Made by a program: the position numbers and the translations under genes. Positions 34,065-43,088 of a stretch of 64,000 nt of DNA are shown piece after piece. The DNA is from Roseicyclus marinus. Its GTDB lineage: Bacteria; Pseudomonadota; Alphaproteobacteria; Rhodobacterales; Rhodobacteraceae. Below the pieces are notes generated by a model, which was not told where the DNA came from, did not search any database, and worked only from the letters and a program-made list of their open reading frames with translations. The stretch is taken from contig NZ_AP027266.1 in the NCBI RefSeq assembly GCF_036322625.1, positions 2,111,001 to 2,175,000 of the forward strand, given 5' to 3'. Each line of letters begins with the position of its first letter. Position 1 is the first letter of the stretch.

Positions 34065-34408
34065 GCGCGCGGCGCGGGGCGCTGGGATATCTGTGGGCGC
34101 ATCATCGCTGGGCGAGCATTGGCTTTGCCGGGGCGCTGATCGTGGCGCTGGTTTTCGCGGTGCGGCTGACGCTTTTCACGATCTACTGGGCCGATCCCGC
34201 CCACCGCGACCAGGCCATCGAAGGGTGGATGACGCCGCGCTATATCGCGCGATCCCATGACGTGGAGCTTGATGTCATAAGGGCGGCCCTGCCCATCGCG
34301 CCGTCCGCGCGCAGTACGTTGAACGATATCGCGGCCGAGACAAGCGTGCCGATCGAGGTGTTGATCGGTCACATCGAGGATGCGATCCCCGCGGCGGGCC
34401 CGCCGTGA
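34061..34408 (+). CDS. Membrane protein of unknown function, one helix
   Basis: A 115-residue protein. One hydrophobic helix (IGFAGALIVALVFAVRLTLFTIYW) lies at about residues 20-43; the rest, from WADPAHRDQAIEGWMTPRYIARSHDVELDV onwards (dispersed here as ADPAHRDQ and WMTPRYIA), is soluble and probably periplasmic. It contains IPIAPSAR-like and PIEVLIGHIEDAI patterns that do not match a family I know. Overlaps both neighbours (ATGA at 34061; GTGA at 34405), so it is translationally coupled between the vWA and DedA genes. Confidence 0.65.
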   Translation: MSARRGALGYLWAHHRWASIGFAGALIVALVFAVRLTLFTIYWADPAHRDQAIEGWMTPRYIARSHDVELDVIRAALPIAPSARSTLNDIAAETSVPIEVLIGHIEDAIPAAGPP

Positions 34409-35001
34409 CCGAAGCGATCCTTGGGCTTGTGCCGAGTTATGGCTTGATCCTCGTGGCGCTTGGCACCTTTTTCTCCTGCCTTGCGCTGCCGGTGCCCAGT
34501 TCGCTGATCATGCTGTCGGCGGGGGGCTTTGCGGCGGCGGGCGATCTGGTTCTGTGGCAGGTCTGGGCGATTGCCTTGATCGGGGCGGTTGCGGGCGATC
34601 AGGCGGGATACCTGGTGGGGCGTCATGCGCTGGGGCGGTTCGGGGGGCGCAAGCTGTCGCCGCGCCAGGCCGTGCTGATGGCGCGCGCAAAGGACAAGCT
34701 GCACGAGAATGCGGAAAAGGCTGTGTTTTTCAGCCGGTGGCTGGTGTCGCCGCTGGGCCCTTATGTCAATTTCGCGGGCGGGGCTGCGCGGATCGACTGG
34801 CGGGCGTTTACCCGCGCGGGGGTGGCGGGCGAGACCCTTTGGGTCACGCTTTACGTGGGTCTGGGCGCGCTTTTCGCCGATGACATCCTGGCGCTGGGGG
34901 AGATGCTTGGCACTGCCTCGGGGCTGTTGGCGGCGCTCGCGGTGACGGGGGGATTGGGCCTGTGGCTGCGTGCCGCGCTGCATGAGCGCAAGGCCAGATG
35001 A
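34405..35001 (+). CDS. DedA-family membrane protein
   Basis: A 198-residue DedA/VTT-type protein, starting with GTG overlapped with the previous stop. VALGTFFSCLALPVPSSLIMLSAGG is the family's re-entrant loop with Pro/Ser pattern; GDQAGYLVGRHALGRFGG and FFSRWLVSPLGPYVNFAGG carry the conserved G-D-x-x-G-Y and F-x-R/W patterns. DedA proteins act as lipid scramblases or flippases and are needed for membrane potential and drug tolerance. It is part of a run of overlapping genes from 32880. Confidence 0.85.
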   Translation: MTEAILGLVPSYGLILVALGTFFSCLALPVPSSLIMLSAGGFAAAGDLVLWQVWAIALIGAVAGDQAGYLVGRHALGRFGGRKLSPRQAVLMARAKDKLHENAEKAVFFSRWLVSPLGPYVNFAGGAARIDWRAFTRAGVAGETLWVTLYVGLGALFADDILALGEMLGTASGLLAALAVTGGLGLWLRAALHERKAR

Positions 35002-35044
35002 CAAGGCCGTTGCCCCGGCCCCGGGCCCGCCCCATATCCAGACC

Positions 35045-35743
35045 ATGTTGAAGCTGACCCCGATCCTTTTGGCCATCGGCTATGCGCTGGTGATGTATCA
35101 ATTCTCGGCCTGGCGCACCAAGCGGGAGCTCGATGCGCGCTCGACCGAGCTGGCCGATCCGCGCCTGCGCGGGCTGATGGCGCGCATGGCCGAGGCGCTG
35201 GGGATCGAGCGGGTGCGCGTGCATATCTACGAAGTGGCGCCGGTGAACGGGCTGGCCGCGCCCGATGGGCGGATTTTCCTGACGCGGGGCTTTTACGACA
35301 AGTATCGGGCGGGCGAGGTCACGGGCGAGGAATTGGCCAGTGTCGTGGCCCATGAGCTGGGCCATGTGGCGCTGGGGCATTCGCGCCGCCGGATGATCGA
35401 TTTTTCCGGCCAGAACGCGGTGCGGGTGGCGCTGGCCACCGTGCTGGGGCGGATCGTGCCGGGGGTGGGCGTGTGGATCGCGAACATGCTTGCGGGGCTG
35501 TTGGCGGCACGGTTGAGCCGTCAGGACGAATACGAGGCCGATGCCTATGCCGCGGCCCTGCTGACCAAGGCGGGGATCGGCACGGGGCCGCAGAAATCGC
35601 TGTTCCTCAAGCTCGAGGGGCTGGCGGGCATGGGCGGGCGGGGAATGCCCGCATGGCTGATGAGCCATCCCAAGACCGAAGACCGCGTGCGCGCCATCGA
35701 GGCGCTGGAAGCCCGCTGGGCCAAGGAATTGCCGCCGGAGTGA
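35045..35743 (+). CDS. M48-family zinc metalloprotease, membrane-anchored
   Basis: A 232-residue protein. An N-terminal hydrophobic segment (LTPILLAIGYALVMYQF) anchors it; SVVAHELGHVALGH has the zinc motif with His103, Glu104 and His107; EYEADAYAAAL supplies the third ligand Glu (E-x-x-A-D). The C-terminal WLMSHPKTEDRVRAI is typical of M48/HtpX-like enzymes. Shorter than HtpX (four helices) and close to the single-helix M48B type. It is likely cotranscribed with DedA (gap of 43 bases). A triple palindrome follows its stop. Confidence 0.9.
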   Translation: MLKLTPILLAIGYALVMYQFSAWRTKRELDARSTELADPRLRGLMARMAEALGIERVRVHIYEVAPVNGLAAPDGRIFLTRGFYDKYRAGEVTGEELASVVAHELGHVALGHSRRRMIDFSGQNAVRVALATVLGRIVPGVGVWIANMLAGLLAARLSRQDEYEADAYAAALLTKAGIGTGPQKSLFLKLEGLAGMGGRGMPAWLMSHPKTEDRVRAIEALEARWAKELPPE

Positions 35744-35748
35744 GGGGG

Positions 35749-35813
35749 CGTTTTCCCGGGGGAAACGTCTTGGAAATCCCGGGATTTCCAGGACGGAAAA
35801 CGCGCGTTTTCCG
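35749..35813. repeat. Cluster of three palindromes between converging genes
   Basis: CGTTTTCCCGGGGGAAACG (about 35749-35767, imperfect), TGGAAATCCCGGGATTTCCA (35771-35790, perfect 20-mer) and CGGAAAACGCGCGTTTTCCG (35794-35813, perfect 20-mer) stand in a row. They separate the M48 gene from the converging PIN gene whose stop lies at 35817. Bidirectional termination is likely; the symmetry is stricter than a terminator needs. Confidence 0.85.
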
Positions 35814-35816
35814 CGC

Positions 35817-36365
35817 CTAGCCCAAAGCCTTGGCCAGCCGCGGCAGGCGGGCCCGTTTGAGAAGCGCGCGTTTGTCGAGGCTTGCACCCGAGAGCTGCTC
35901 GGCCTTGGCATGGACGCTGCCCACGACCGGGGCCACGCGGTCCGGATGGGCAAGCCACAGGTCATGGAGCGTCGCATCGGGATGGAGCGCCCGGACCCCC
36001 TGCCCCATCAATTCGCGGGCAGGAAAATCGCGCAGGTTCAAGGTGATGATCGCCTCGGCCTGTCCGGTGATCGCGGTGGCCAGCACATGGACATCGCCGC
36101 TGTCGGGCAGCCAGAGGCGCGCCTCCAGCCCCGGATCGGCGGGGAGCCTCGCCTTGGGAAAGGCCAGCGCCAGTGCCGCGATGTCGCCGCGCGCCAAGGC
36201 TTCGTCGACCGCGCCCCCGTGGCGGGCGGCGGTGCGGGCCCATTCCTCGAGCAGGCGGTCGGACCAGAGCGGTTCGATCAGGCCTGCGCGCGCCACCCCC
36301 AGCACGATCTCGCGAAGGACGGTCGGATAGAGCACGCAGGCGTCGATCACCGCCCGCAGGGTCAT
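35817..36365 (-). CDS. PIN-domain protein (RSP_2648-like)
   Basis: A 182-residue PIN-fold protein, VIDACVLYPTVLRE opening with the first conserved Asp. Later Asp/Glu residues (PDSGDVHVLATAI and NLRDFPA) complete an acidic triad for divalent metal. PIN domains are mostly RNases; this family in Rhodobacterales is single-copy and not paired with an antitoxin, unlike VapC. It overlaps the next gene (methyltransferase) by four bases, so the two are coupled, suggesting an RNA-processing or RNA-modification theme. Confidence 0.85.
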   Translation of the reverse strand: MTLRAVIDACVLYPTVLREIVLGVARAGLIEPLWSDRLLEEWARTAARHGGAVDEALARGDIAALALAFPKARLPADPGLEARLWLPDSGDVHVLATAITGQAEAIITLNLRDFPARELMGQGVRALHPDATLHDLWLAHPDRVAPVVGSVHAKAEQLSGASLDKRALLKRARLPRLAKALG

Positions 36366-37564
36366 GGCATCAGGTGGAAGGCCAGCGCCTTGAGATAGCC
36401 CGTTTCGGTGAGCGCGGGGTGCTGCGGATGGTCGGGGCCGGCAAAGCCCGTGTGGATCAGGCGCGGCTCGCCCCCGGCCCTGCCGATCCCGCGCAGGCAG
36501 GCGGCGCGGAATTTCGACAGGTCGGCGGCATGGGAACAGGAACACAGGATCAGCGTGCCGCCGGGTTCCACGAGCGCGGTGGCCAGACGGGCCACGCGTT
36601 CATAGGCGCGCAAGCCCGCTTCGAGCGCCGTCTTGCCGGGGGCAAAGGCGGGCGGGTCGCAGATGACGAGGTCGAACCGCGCGCCTTCGGCGGCCAGCGC
36701 CTCCATCTCGGTGAAGGCATCGCCGCGCCGCGTGGTGAAGCGATCGGCAACGCCCATGGCAACGGCCCCCTCTTGGGCGAGCGCCAGCGCGGGTTCGGAG
36801 CCGTCGACGGCCACGGCCCTGTCCGCCCCCGCCGCAAGGCAGGCCAGCGCGAAGCCGCCCACATGGGAAAACACGTCGAGCACGCGCGCGCCCCGCGCCA
36901 GCCGCGCGGCAAAGGCATGGTTGTCGCGCTGGTCGTAGAACAGGCCCGTTTTCTGCCCGCCCATCACATCGGCCATGTAGGTCGCGCCATTCATCGGCAC
37001 GGGGATGGCGGAGGCGGGGGCCGCACCGGCCAGAACCGCCGTCACCTCGGGCAGGCCTTCGGCCAGACGGGCGCGGCCGGTGCCGTTCTTGATCAGATTG
37101 GTGCAGCCGGTGGCCGAAAGGAGCGTCTGGGCGATCATATCCTCGCGCTCTTCGAGCCAGATCGCATTGGGCTGCATCACGAGCGTATCGCCGAAACGGT
37201 CGACGATCAGGCCGGGCAACCCGTCGCCTTCGGCATGGATCAGGCGGTAGAAGGGCGCGTCAAAAGCCCGTTGCCGGAGCGCCAGCGCCGCCCCGATCCG
37301 GGCCGAGAGCCAATCGGCATCGATCACGGCATCGGGGTTGCGATCCAGAAGGCGCAGGCCGATCTTGGCCTCGATCGTGGCGACGCCAAGGCCGAGCGGT
37401 TGGCGTTCGGCATCTTCGAGCACGGCCAGGGCCCCGGCGGGGATGGCGCGCGAGCGACGGTCCAGAACGAGGTCATCCGCCCAGGCCCAGGGGGCGCCGT
37501 GGCGGATCTTGCGGGCATCTGCCTTGGGTTTCAGGCGCAGCACCGGATGGGAATGGGGGGACAT
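36362..37564 (-). CDS. Class I SAM-dependent RNA methyltransferase (RlmI-like)
   Basis: A 400-residue protein. An N-terminal PUA-like domain (VLRLKPKADARKIRHGAPWAW) precedes an RlmI-type domain and the Rossmann core: VLDVFSHVGGFALACLAAGA (SAM loop, given here as its ends VLDVFSHVGGF and ACLAAGA), GAVAMGVADRF, and FDLVICDPPAFAPGK with the catalytic D-P-P-A/F. RlmI makes 23S rRNA m5C1962 in E. coli; the alphaproteobacterial target is unproven. AGGGGGG lies seven bases before the ATG at 37564; the ATG at 37570 is too close to it. Confidence 0.88.
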   Translation of the reverse strand: MSPHSHPVLRLKPKADARKIRHGAPWAWADDLVLDRRSRAIPAGALAVLEDAERQPLGLGVATIEAKIGLRLLDRNPDAVIDADWLSARIGAALALRQRAFDAPFYRLIHAEGDGLPGLIVDRFGDTLVMQPNAIWLEEREDMIAQTLLSATGCTNLIKNGTGRARLAEGLPEVTAVLAGAAPASAIPVPMNGATYMADVMGGQKTGLFYDQRDNHAFAARLARGARVLDVFSHVGGFALACLAAGADRAVAVDGSEPALALAQEGAVAMGVADRFTTRRGDAFTEMEALAAEGARFDLVICDPPAFAPGKTALEAGLRAYERVARLATALVEPGGTLILCSCSHAADLSKFRAACLRGIGRAGGEPRLIHTGFAGPDHPQHPALTETGYLKALAFHLMP

Positions 37565-37607
37565 GGTCATGCCCCCCCTCTATCCTTGCGCGGGCGTCAG
37601 TGGAAGA

Positions 37608-38240
37608 TCAGTTCTGCGCCTGCGCCACGGCGAGAAGATCGGCGGCAGGCACGGGGAATTCGGCGCGCGCCCAGCCTTGCAGCCGTTCGATGACCCGGGT
37701 GCGCTGGGTGATGCCCTGTGCCTCTTCGTCGAGCGCGGCCTGACCACCGGCCACGCGATAGGTCAGATCGACGGGGCGCGGGCCGGACAGGATCTCGCCG
37801 GTTTCGGCATGGGTGACGGTGAGGGTGAAGACGAATTCATGCGAACCGCCGATCGTGTAGCGGGCAAGCTCGCTCACGGCGTGGAATTGCTGCAGCTCGA
37901 TGGTGACGATGACCGGGGTCGAGGCGCCGTCGCGCGGGCGCAGGACGGGGGCCAGTGCCGATGTCATCAGGGCATCGACCTGGTCATAACGGTCGCCCAA
38001 CGGATCGCCGCGCCAGACGATATCGGCGTTGGGGCGGATCGAATTCGCCTCGGACACGGTGAGCGTGCGGGGCACATCGACGCGCAGATCCACGATGGAC
38101 CAATCCTGTCTTGGCCCCTCGAGCACGGGCGAGACGGTTTCGAGGGTGACGTTGCGCGACACGCCGGACGGGGCGGAGCAGGCCGAAAGACCCGCAAGAG
38201 CCGCGAGGATCAGGGTGGTTTTCAACAAGCTGCGCATCAT
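37608..38240 (-). CDS. DUF6778-type lipoprotein
   Basis: A 210-residue predicted lipoprotein. Signal MMRSLLKTTLILAALAGLSAC with the lipobox Cys21; AAGGAGG lies seven bases before the ATG. The mature part is beta-rich, with SIVDLRVDVPRTLTVSEA and TIGGSHEFVFTLTVTHAETG. It seems to match a family found in Rhodobacterales and called DUF6778, a recollection I cannot check. No operon partner; 43 bases upstream of the methyltransferase on the same strand, so possibly cotranscribed. Confidence 0.7.
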   Translation of the reverse strand: MMRSLLKTTLILAALAGLSACSAPSGVSRNVTLETVSPVLEGPRQDWSIVDLRVDVPRTLTVSEANSIRPNADIVWRGDPLGDRYDQVDALMTSALAPVLRPRDGASTPVIVTIELQQFHAVSELARYTIGGSHEFVFTLTVTHAETGEILSGPRPVDLTYRVAGGQAALDEEAQGITQRTRVIERLQGWARAEFPVPAADLLAVAQAQN

Positions 38241-38429
38241 GGCCGTGCCTCCTTGCCGCTTTGGGCGGCTTGATCGGATGATGGGATCGATTGGGGGCAA
38301 TCTCGGCCGGCAGGGCGGCGAAAGAAGGGTCGGCTGGCGGCACCGCAGCGGAATTCCGGCGGTGATTTCAAGTCCGCTTTGTGACGATTCTTCGGCGGAT
38401 GGCCGGACAGCGCCGGGGCGGATGGGCCC

Positions 38430-39191
38430 TCAATCGGGCGCAAGCCCTGCCTTGGCGGCCCGTGCGCCTGCGATGATCCAGGCCTGTTCGGAGGCGACGA
38501 ACCAGAGGTTCACCCCGTGCTTGGCCAGCGCGTGCCCGGCGGGGGCATCCGTGACGAAGGTCGCATAGCCCTTGCCCGCGGCTTTTGCCGCCTGCCCCAC
38601 GCGGGCAAAGGCGTCGTGGAGTTCGGGGCTGGATTGGTCGGTCTTGCCCAAGGCCACGGACAGGTCGGCCGGGCCGAGAAAGAGCGCGTCGATCCCGTCG
38701 GTGGCCGCGATGGCGGGGGCGGCGGCGACGGCGTCCGGGTCTTCGATCTGGGCGATGACCACGGTTTCGTGTTCGGAGCGCGCCAGAAGATCGGCCATGT
38801 TCGTGCCGCCAAGACCCGCCCAGCGCGTCGATCCGGCAAAGCCGCGCCCGTCGGGGCCGAAGCGGGCGGCGCGGGCCACCCGTGCGGCCATGGCGGCATC
38901 GGTCACATGCGGCACGACCACCCCGGTCGCCCCCATGTCGAGCGCTGCCCCGATGTGGTCGGGCGCGGCGGAGGGCACGCGCACCAGAAGGGGAAAGCCG
39001 GTCGCGCGGGCCAAGGCGCCACAGGCATTGATGGCGGCCCGGTCGAAGGGGCCATGTTCCGCGTCGAGGCAGACGAAATCGAGCCCGGCGTGGATCAGCA
39101 CCTCGAGCACGTCGAGCGCGGGCGTTTTCATGAAGGTGCCGACGAGGGGCTCGCCGCCCCGAAGGGCGCGCCGGAATGTCGTGTGACGCAT
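38430..39191 (-). CDS. HpcH/HpaI-family aldolase
   Basis: A 253-residue class II aldolase of the HpcH/HpaI family. VGTFMKTPALDVLEVLIHAG, LDFVCLDAEHGPFD and ATGVVVPHVTDAAMA are the usual (beta/alpha)8 blocks; IAQIEDPDAV has the metal-binding Glu and FLGPADLSVALGKT the second metal-site Asp. Typical reactions release pyruvate from 4-hydroxy-2-oxoacids such as 2,4-dihydroxyhept-2-enedioate. No partner enzymes nearby fix the substrate. AGGGGATCACCAC lies before the ATG at 39191. Confidence 0.88.
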   Translation of the reverse strand: MRHTTFRRALRGGEPLVGTFMKTPALDVLEVLIHAGLDFVCLDAEHGPFDRAAINACGALARATGFPLLVRVPSAAPDHIGAALDMGATGVVVPHVTDAAMAARVARAARFGPDGRGFAGSTRWAGLGGTNMADLLARSEHETVVIAQIEDPDAVAAAPAIAATDGIDALFLGPADLSVALGKTDQSSPELHDAFARVGQAAKAAGKGYATFVTDAPAGHALAKHGVNLWFVASEQAWIIAGARAAKAGLAPD

Positions 39192-39281
39192 GTGGTGATC
39201 CCCTGTCCGCAACGGCTGCGGGCAGAGTGCAACCCGGAGGCGGGCTTTGCAATCCTGCGCGGGGGATGGCGGGGGACGGGG

Positions 39282-40322
39282 TCAGCCGGGGACGGCGGGG
39301 ATACCGGGGACGGCAGCGGAGGGGGGGCGTGCGGGCGTAGTGGCCGGATCGGGCGGGTGGGGTCCCGCCTGCGGTGTGGCCGCGGCCTGAGGGCGGGCGG
39401 GGGCCGGATCGGCCGGGTCGGTTGTGCCGCCCTCCTGCGCAGCGAGGCAGATCGCCCGTCGCCCGCCCTTGCGGCCAAGTCGACCCCTGGCCAAGGCCCG
39501 CCCCCCGCGCGTTTCCAGCGTGACGGAGTGAAGATCGGCGGGATCGAAGCGGATGAGATCGCCGGGGGCGAGGCCCTGCACCTCGGCCAAGGGGCGGCGC
39601 AGGCGGAGCAAGACCGCCTCGAGCGGCAGTTCGAGAGCCTCGAGGATGCGGGTGCGGGCCGCGACCCAGGCCGGATCGGCGGCGGGCGCGGGGCTGGCCG
39701 GATCGCCCGTGAGGGTCGCATCGGTGACGGGCAGGACCAGCCGCACGGGCGCGCGACGGGCGACCCCGTCAAAGCCGACATCGGCCGACAGGAGACGATA
39801 GCGCCCCTCGGGCAGGAGCAGACCCACCTGCCCCCGATCCTTGACACGGTTGGCATAGGTGAAGCGCGCAGGCCAGTCGCGACCGGGGATGCCGGTCAAT
39901 TCGCGGCCGAGCGCCGCGAGGGCCAGATCGACGAAATCGCGGGCCAAAGCCTCGTCTATGCGGGTGACGGGGCGCACCGGCCCCTCGGTCGGTTCGACGC
40001 GGCCCGTGGTCTGCACCTCGACCAGCGCATCGACAAGGCCGGGACCGAGCGCGATCAGCCCCGAAAGGCCGGTCGCATCCTCGATCACGGCCAGAAGGCC
40101 CTGATCGGGGAGCGCGGGGAGCGCGCCATCGAGATCGACCGCCCCCCCGAGCGCGCAGGCATCGGGCAGGATGCCCAGGCCCTCGAACGGGACGGCGGCA
40201 TGGCGCAGCGCGCGCCCGAGGGCGCGGGCGGCAAGGGGCGCCGGATCGGGCCTGTCGGCGGGGGGTTTTCGACAGGCCGCGATCTTGCGGCGCAGGACGC
40301 TGGGGTCGACGGGGGATGGCAT
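39282..40322 (-). CDS. FliM/FliN-family flagellar switch-like protein
   Basis: A 346-residue protein. Its middle (about residues 60-240) resembles the FliM core, with LSGLIALGPGLVDALVEVQT and ARDFVDLALAALG. A SpoA/FliN-like domain follows at about 225-290 (LELPLEAVLLRLRRPLAEVQGL given in parts as LELPLEAVLLRL and LAEVQGLAPGDLIRFDP). The C-terminus is a long proline/alanine tail. No other flagellar gene is in the window, so it is an orphan: perhaps a second FliM used under some conditions. The ribosome-binding site is poor. Confidence 0.75.
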   Translation of the reverse strand: MPSPVDPSVLRRKIAACRKPPADRPDPAPLAARALGRALRHAAVPFEGLGILPDACALGGAVDLDGALPALPDQGLLAVIEDATGLSGLIALGPGLVDALVEVQTTGRVEPTEGPVRPVTRIDEALARDFVDLALAALGRELTGIPGRDWPARFTYANRVKDRGQVGLLLPEGRYRLLSADVGFDGVARRAPVRLVLPVTDATLTGDPASPAPAADPAWVAARTRILEALELPLEAVLLRLRRPLAEVQGLAPGDLIRFDPADLHSVTLETRGGRALARGRLGRKGGRRAICLAAQEGGTTDPADPAPARPQAAATPQAGPHPPDPATTPARPPSAAVPGIPAVPG

Positions 40323-40403
40323 GGTGGGACAGGGATCTCGGGCCGGGGTGCAAACAGGGCCCGAGCCTGCCACGCGGGCGCTTAACGAAAGGTGAAGGGC
40401 GCC

Positions 40404-43088
40404 TCAGGCCGCGCGCAGGGCGCGGGCGGGCAGACGCACCCGGAAGCGCACGCCGCTTTCGCTGGGCACGTAGCTGAGCCCGCCGCCAAGACGCGCCATG
40501 ATCTCGCGGCTGATGGCGAGCCCGAGGCCTGCCCCCGGCGCCCCCCTTGCGGTATCGGCGCGGGCGAATTTCTCGAAGATCAGGGCGCGCTGCCCGCTGG
40601 GAATGCCGGTGCCATTGTCGACGAATTCCACCTCCACGCGCCCGGGGCGCTGCTGGACAGCGATGGTGAGTTCGGGCGCGTCGGCATCGCAATATTTCTG
40701 CGCGTTCGAGATCAGGTTGATGAAGACCTGCGCAAGGCGGTCGGCATCGGTCCAGAGGGTCACCGCCTCGGCGGCGGGATCGCGGCGGATGGCCAGACGC
40801 CCTGTGCCGGTCTGCGCCCCCGCCGAGCGGATCGCGCGGTCCAGCACATCGCCGAGGCTTGTCTCGCCCTCGTGGAGCGTCACGCGGCCATGTTCGAGAA
40901 CGGCCAGATCGAGGAGATCATCGAGAAGCCGCGTGAGCCGCAGGCTTTCGTCATGGATGATGCGCGAGAACCGCGCTCGGGCGGCATCGTCGACGGGATC
41001 GGCCTGCATCAGGATTTCGGAAAAGGCCCGGATCGAGGTCATGGGCGTGCGCAATTCATGGCTGATCTGGCCAAGAAAGGCGTCCTTTTGCCGGGACAAT
41101 TCGGTGAGCTTGGCATTGGCTTCGCGCAGGCGGGCGGCGGTCTGGGCGAGTTCGGTGGATTTCGCCTCGAGCTGGCTGGAATATTCCATGATCTGGGCGG
41201 TTTCATCGGCCACGGCCAGAAGATCGCGGACCGACACGCTGGCCCCGCCGATGATCTGGGCGACCATGGCATGGGCGGTGGCGGCGCCCACGGAACCGGC
41301 CATCTCGCGTTCCAGCCGCTGCAGGAAATCGGGCGTCAATTCGGGCAGGCCGCCGGTGCGCCCCTGCGCCTCGGCCGCCGATTGGAAGAGCCGCCCGGCC
41401 CGGCCCGCCCCAAGGATGCGTTGGGCCATGATCAACAGGTCATCGGCCATGCCCACCGCGCCTTGCCAGCCGTAGAGCGGGCGGGAATGGTCATAGACAT
41501 TGACGAATTGCGCGCCCTGCAGGCGTTCGAGCGGGCCGGGAAAGGACAGGAGCGAGCCGAGGATGAACAGCAGCGTATTGACCCCGAGCGAGAGGATCAT
41601 CGCGGTCAGGAGCGGATCGGTCGCCTGCAGGCCCAAGGGGGTGGCGGGGCTGAGCCAGCCGATGCCGAAGGGGCCCGCCTGAAGCACGGGCGCGATCAGG
41701 CCGCCGGTTTCGGCGACATTGGGGATGAGCAAAAGCCATGCCCAGATCGCAAAGCCCGAGCCGATGCCCAGCGCCGCCCCGATCCGGGTCGCCCCCCGCC
41801 ACAAGATCCCCCCCAGAAGCGCGGGCAGGATCTGCGCCACGCCCAGAAAGGCGATCAGCCCGATATCGGCCAGCGCATCCGCCCCGCCCGACAGCCGGTA
41901 ATAGCCATAGCCCAGGAACAGGACGCCGCCGATCGACAGGCGCCGCGCCATCAGCGCCACGCGCCGCATGTCGCCCGACATCGGATCGTCGTGGCGCGTC
42001 AGGCGCAGCCAGAGCGGCATGATGATATGGTTGGACAGCATCGTGGACAGGGCCAGCGCGGCCACGATGACCATCGAGGTGGCGGCGGAAAACCCGCCCA
42101 GAAAGACCAGAAGCGCCAACCCCTCCTGCCCGAGGGTGAGGGGCAGGGTCAGCACGAAGAGATCGGGGTTGCTCGAGGTGCCAAAGGTTTCGAGCCCCAC
42201 GACGGCGATGGGCACGACGAACAGGCTGATGAGCAGCAGGTAGAGCGGAAAGGCCCAAGCCGCCGTGGCCAGATGGCGTTCGTCGGAATTTTCCACCACG
42301 AGAACCTGGAACATGCGCGGCAGGCACAAGATGGCCGTGCCCGCGAGCACGGTCAGCCCCAGCCAGCGCGCCCCGTTCCAGCTGGCCTGAGAGACGGGGC
42401 TCGCTTCGATCCGGGCGAGCATGTCGACAGGTCCGTCCGCGACCCCCCAGACCACGAAGATGCCCACGGCAAGGATCGCGGTCAGCTTGACGATCGCCTC
42501 GAGCGCGATGGCCGAGACGAGGCCGGGATGGCGTTCGTTCACGTCGAGCGAGCGTGTTCCGAAGATGATGGTGAAGAGCGCGAGACCGGCGGCGACCCAG
42601 ATCGCGGTCTGGTCGGCATCGGGTGTGCCGAAAGCCCCGGGGCTTGCGAAGACGGAAAAGGAGAGCGTGACCGATTGCAGCTGCAGCGCGATATAGGGGG
42701 TTGCCCCCAGCACCGAGAGGGCCGTGACCAGCGCCGCAAGCGCGCCCGATTTGCCGTAGCGGCTGGAAATCATGTCGGCGATGGAGGTGATCCGCTGCGC
42801 GCGCCCGATCCGCACCATTTTCCTGAGCAGCCAGAACCAGCCGATGAAGATCAGCGTCGGCCCGAGATAGATCGTGAGAAATTCAAGACCCGTGCGCACC
42901 GCCGATCCGACCGCGCCGTAGAATGTCCAGGCGGTGGTGTAGATCGACAGGGACAGCGTGTAGGTGATGGGCGAATTGAGCCAGCCCGCCTTGCCTTCGG
43001 CGGCGCGTTTCTCGGCCAGAAAGGCGATGCCGAACAGCATCAGCACATAGAGCACGCAGACCGCGACAAGACCGTCGAAGCTGAGCAT
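40404..43088 (-). CDS. Symporter-fused sensor histidine kinase (SSS-STAC-HK, CrbS-like)
   Basis: An 894-residue kinase whose first 500 residues are a sodium:solute symporter (SSS) domain with about thirteen helices (LSIYTTAWTFYGAVGSAV, SRYGKSGALAALVTALS). A STAC-like segment (AQRILGAGRAGRLFQ, LEREMAGSVGAATAHAMVAQ) and a coiled coil follow. The HisKA domain has ISHELRTPMTSIRAF with the phospho-accepting His at about 677; the ATPase domain has NAQKYCD (N), VEFVDNGTGIP (G1) and GAGLGLAIS (G2). CrbS-like kinases sense or transport acetate-type substrates and drive acs. Its gene follows a small membrane protein and a receiver-only regulator, with an overlapped start. Confidence 0.92.
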   Translation of the reverse strand: MLSFDGLVAVCVLYVLMLFGIAFLAEKRAAEGKAGWLNSPITYTLSLSIYTTAWTFYGAVGSAVRTGLEFLTIYLGPTLIFIGWFWLLRKMVRIGRAQRITSIADMISSRYGKSGALAALVTALSVLGATPYIALQLQSVTLSFSVFASPGAFGTPDADQTAIWVAAGLALFTIIFGTRSLDVNERHPGLVSAIALEAIVKLTAILAVGIFVVWGVADGPVDMLARIEASPVSQASWNGARWLGLTVLAGTAILCLPRMFQVLVVENSDERHLATAAWAFPLYLLLISLFVVPIAVVGLETFGTSSNPDLFVLTLPLTLGQEGLALLVFLGGFSAATSMVIVAALALSTMLSNHIIMPLWLRLTRHDDPMSGDMRRVALMARRLSIGGVLFLGYGYYRLSGGADALADIGLIAFLGVAQILPALLGGILWRGATRIGAALGIGSGFAIWAWLLLIPNVAETGGLIAPVLQAGPFGIGWLSPATPLGLQATDPLLTAMILSLGVNTLLFILGSLLSFPGPLERLQGAQFVNVYDHSRPLYGWQGAVGMADDLLIMAQRILGAGRAGRLFQSAAEAQGRTGGLPELTPDFLQRLEREMAGSVGAATAHAMVAQIIGGASVSVRDLLAVADETAQIMEYSSQLEAKSTELAQTAARLREANAKLTELSRQKDAFLGQISHELRTPMTSIRAFSEILMQADPVDDAARARFSRIIHDESLRLTRLLDDLLDLAVLEHGRVTLHEGETSLGDVLDRAIRSAGAQTGTGRLAIRRDPAAEAVTLWTDADRLAQVFINLISNAQKYCDADAPELTIAVQQRPGRVEVEFVDNGTGIPSGQRALIFEKFARADTARGAPGAGLGLAISREIMARLGGGLSYVPSESGVRFRVRLPARALRAA

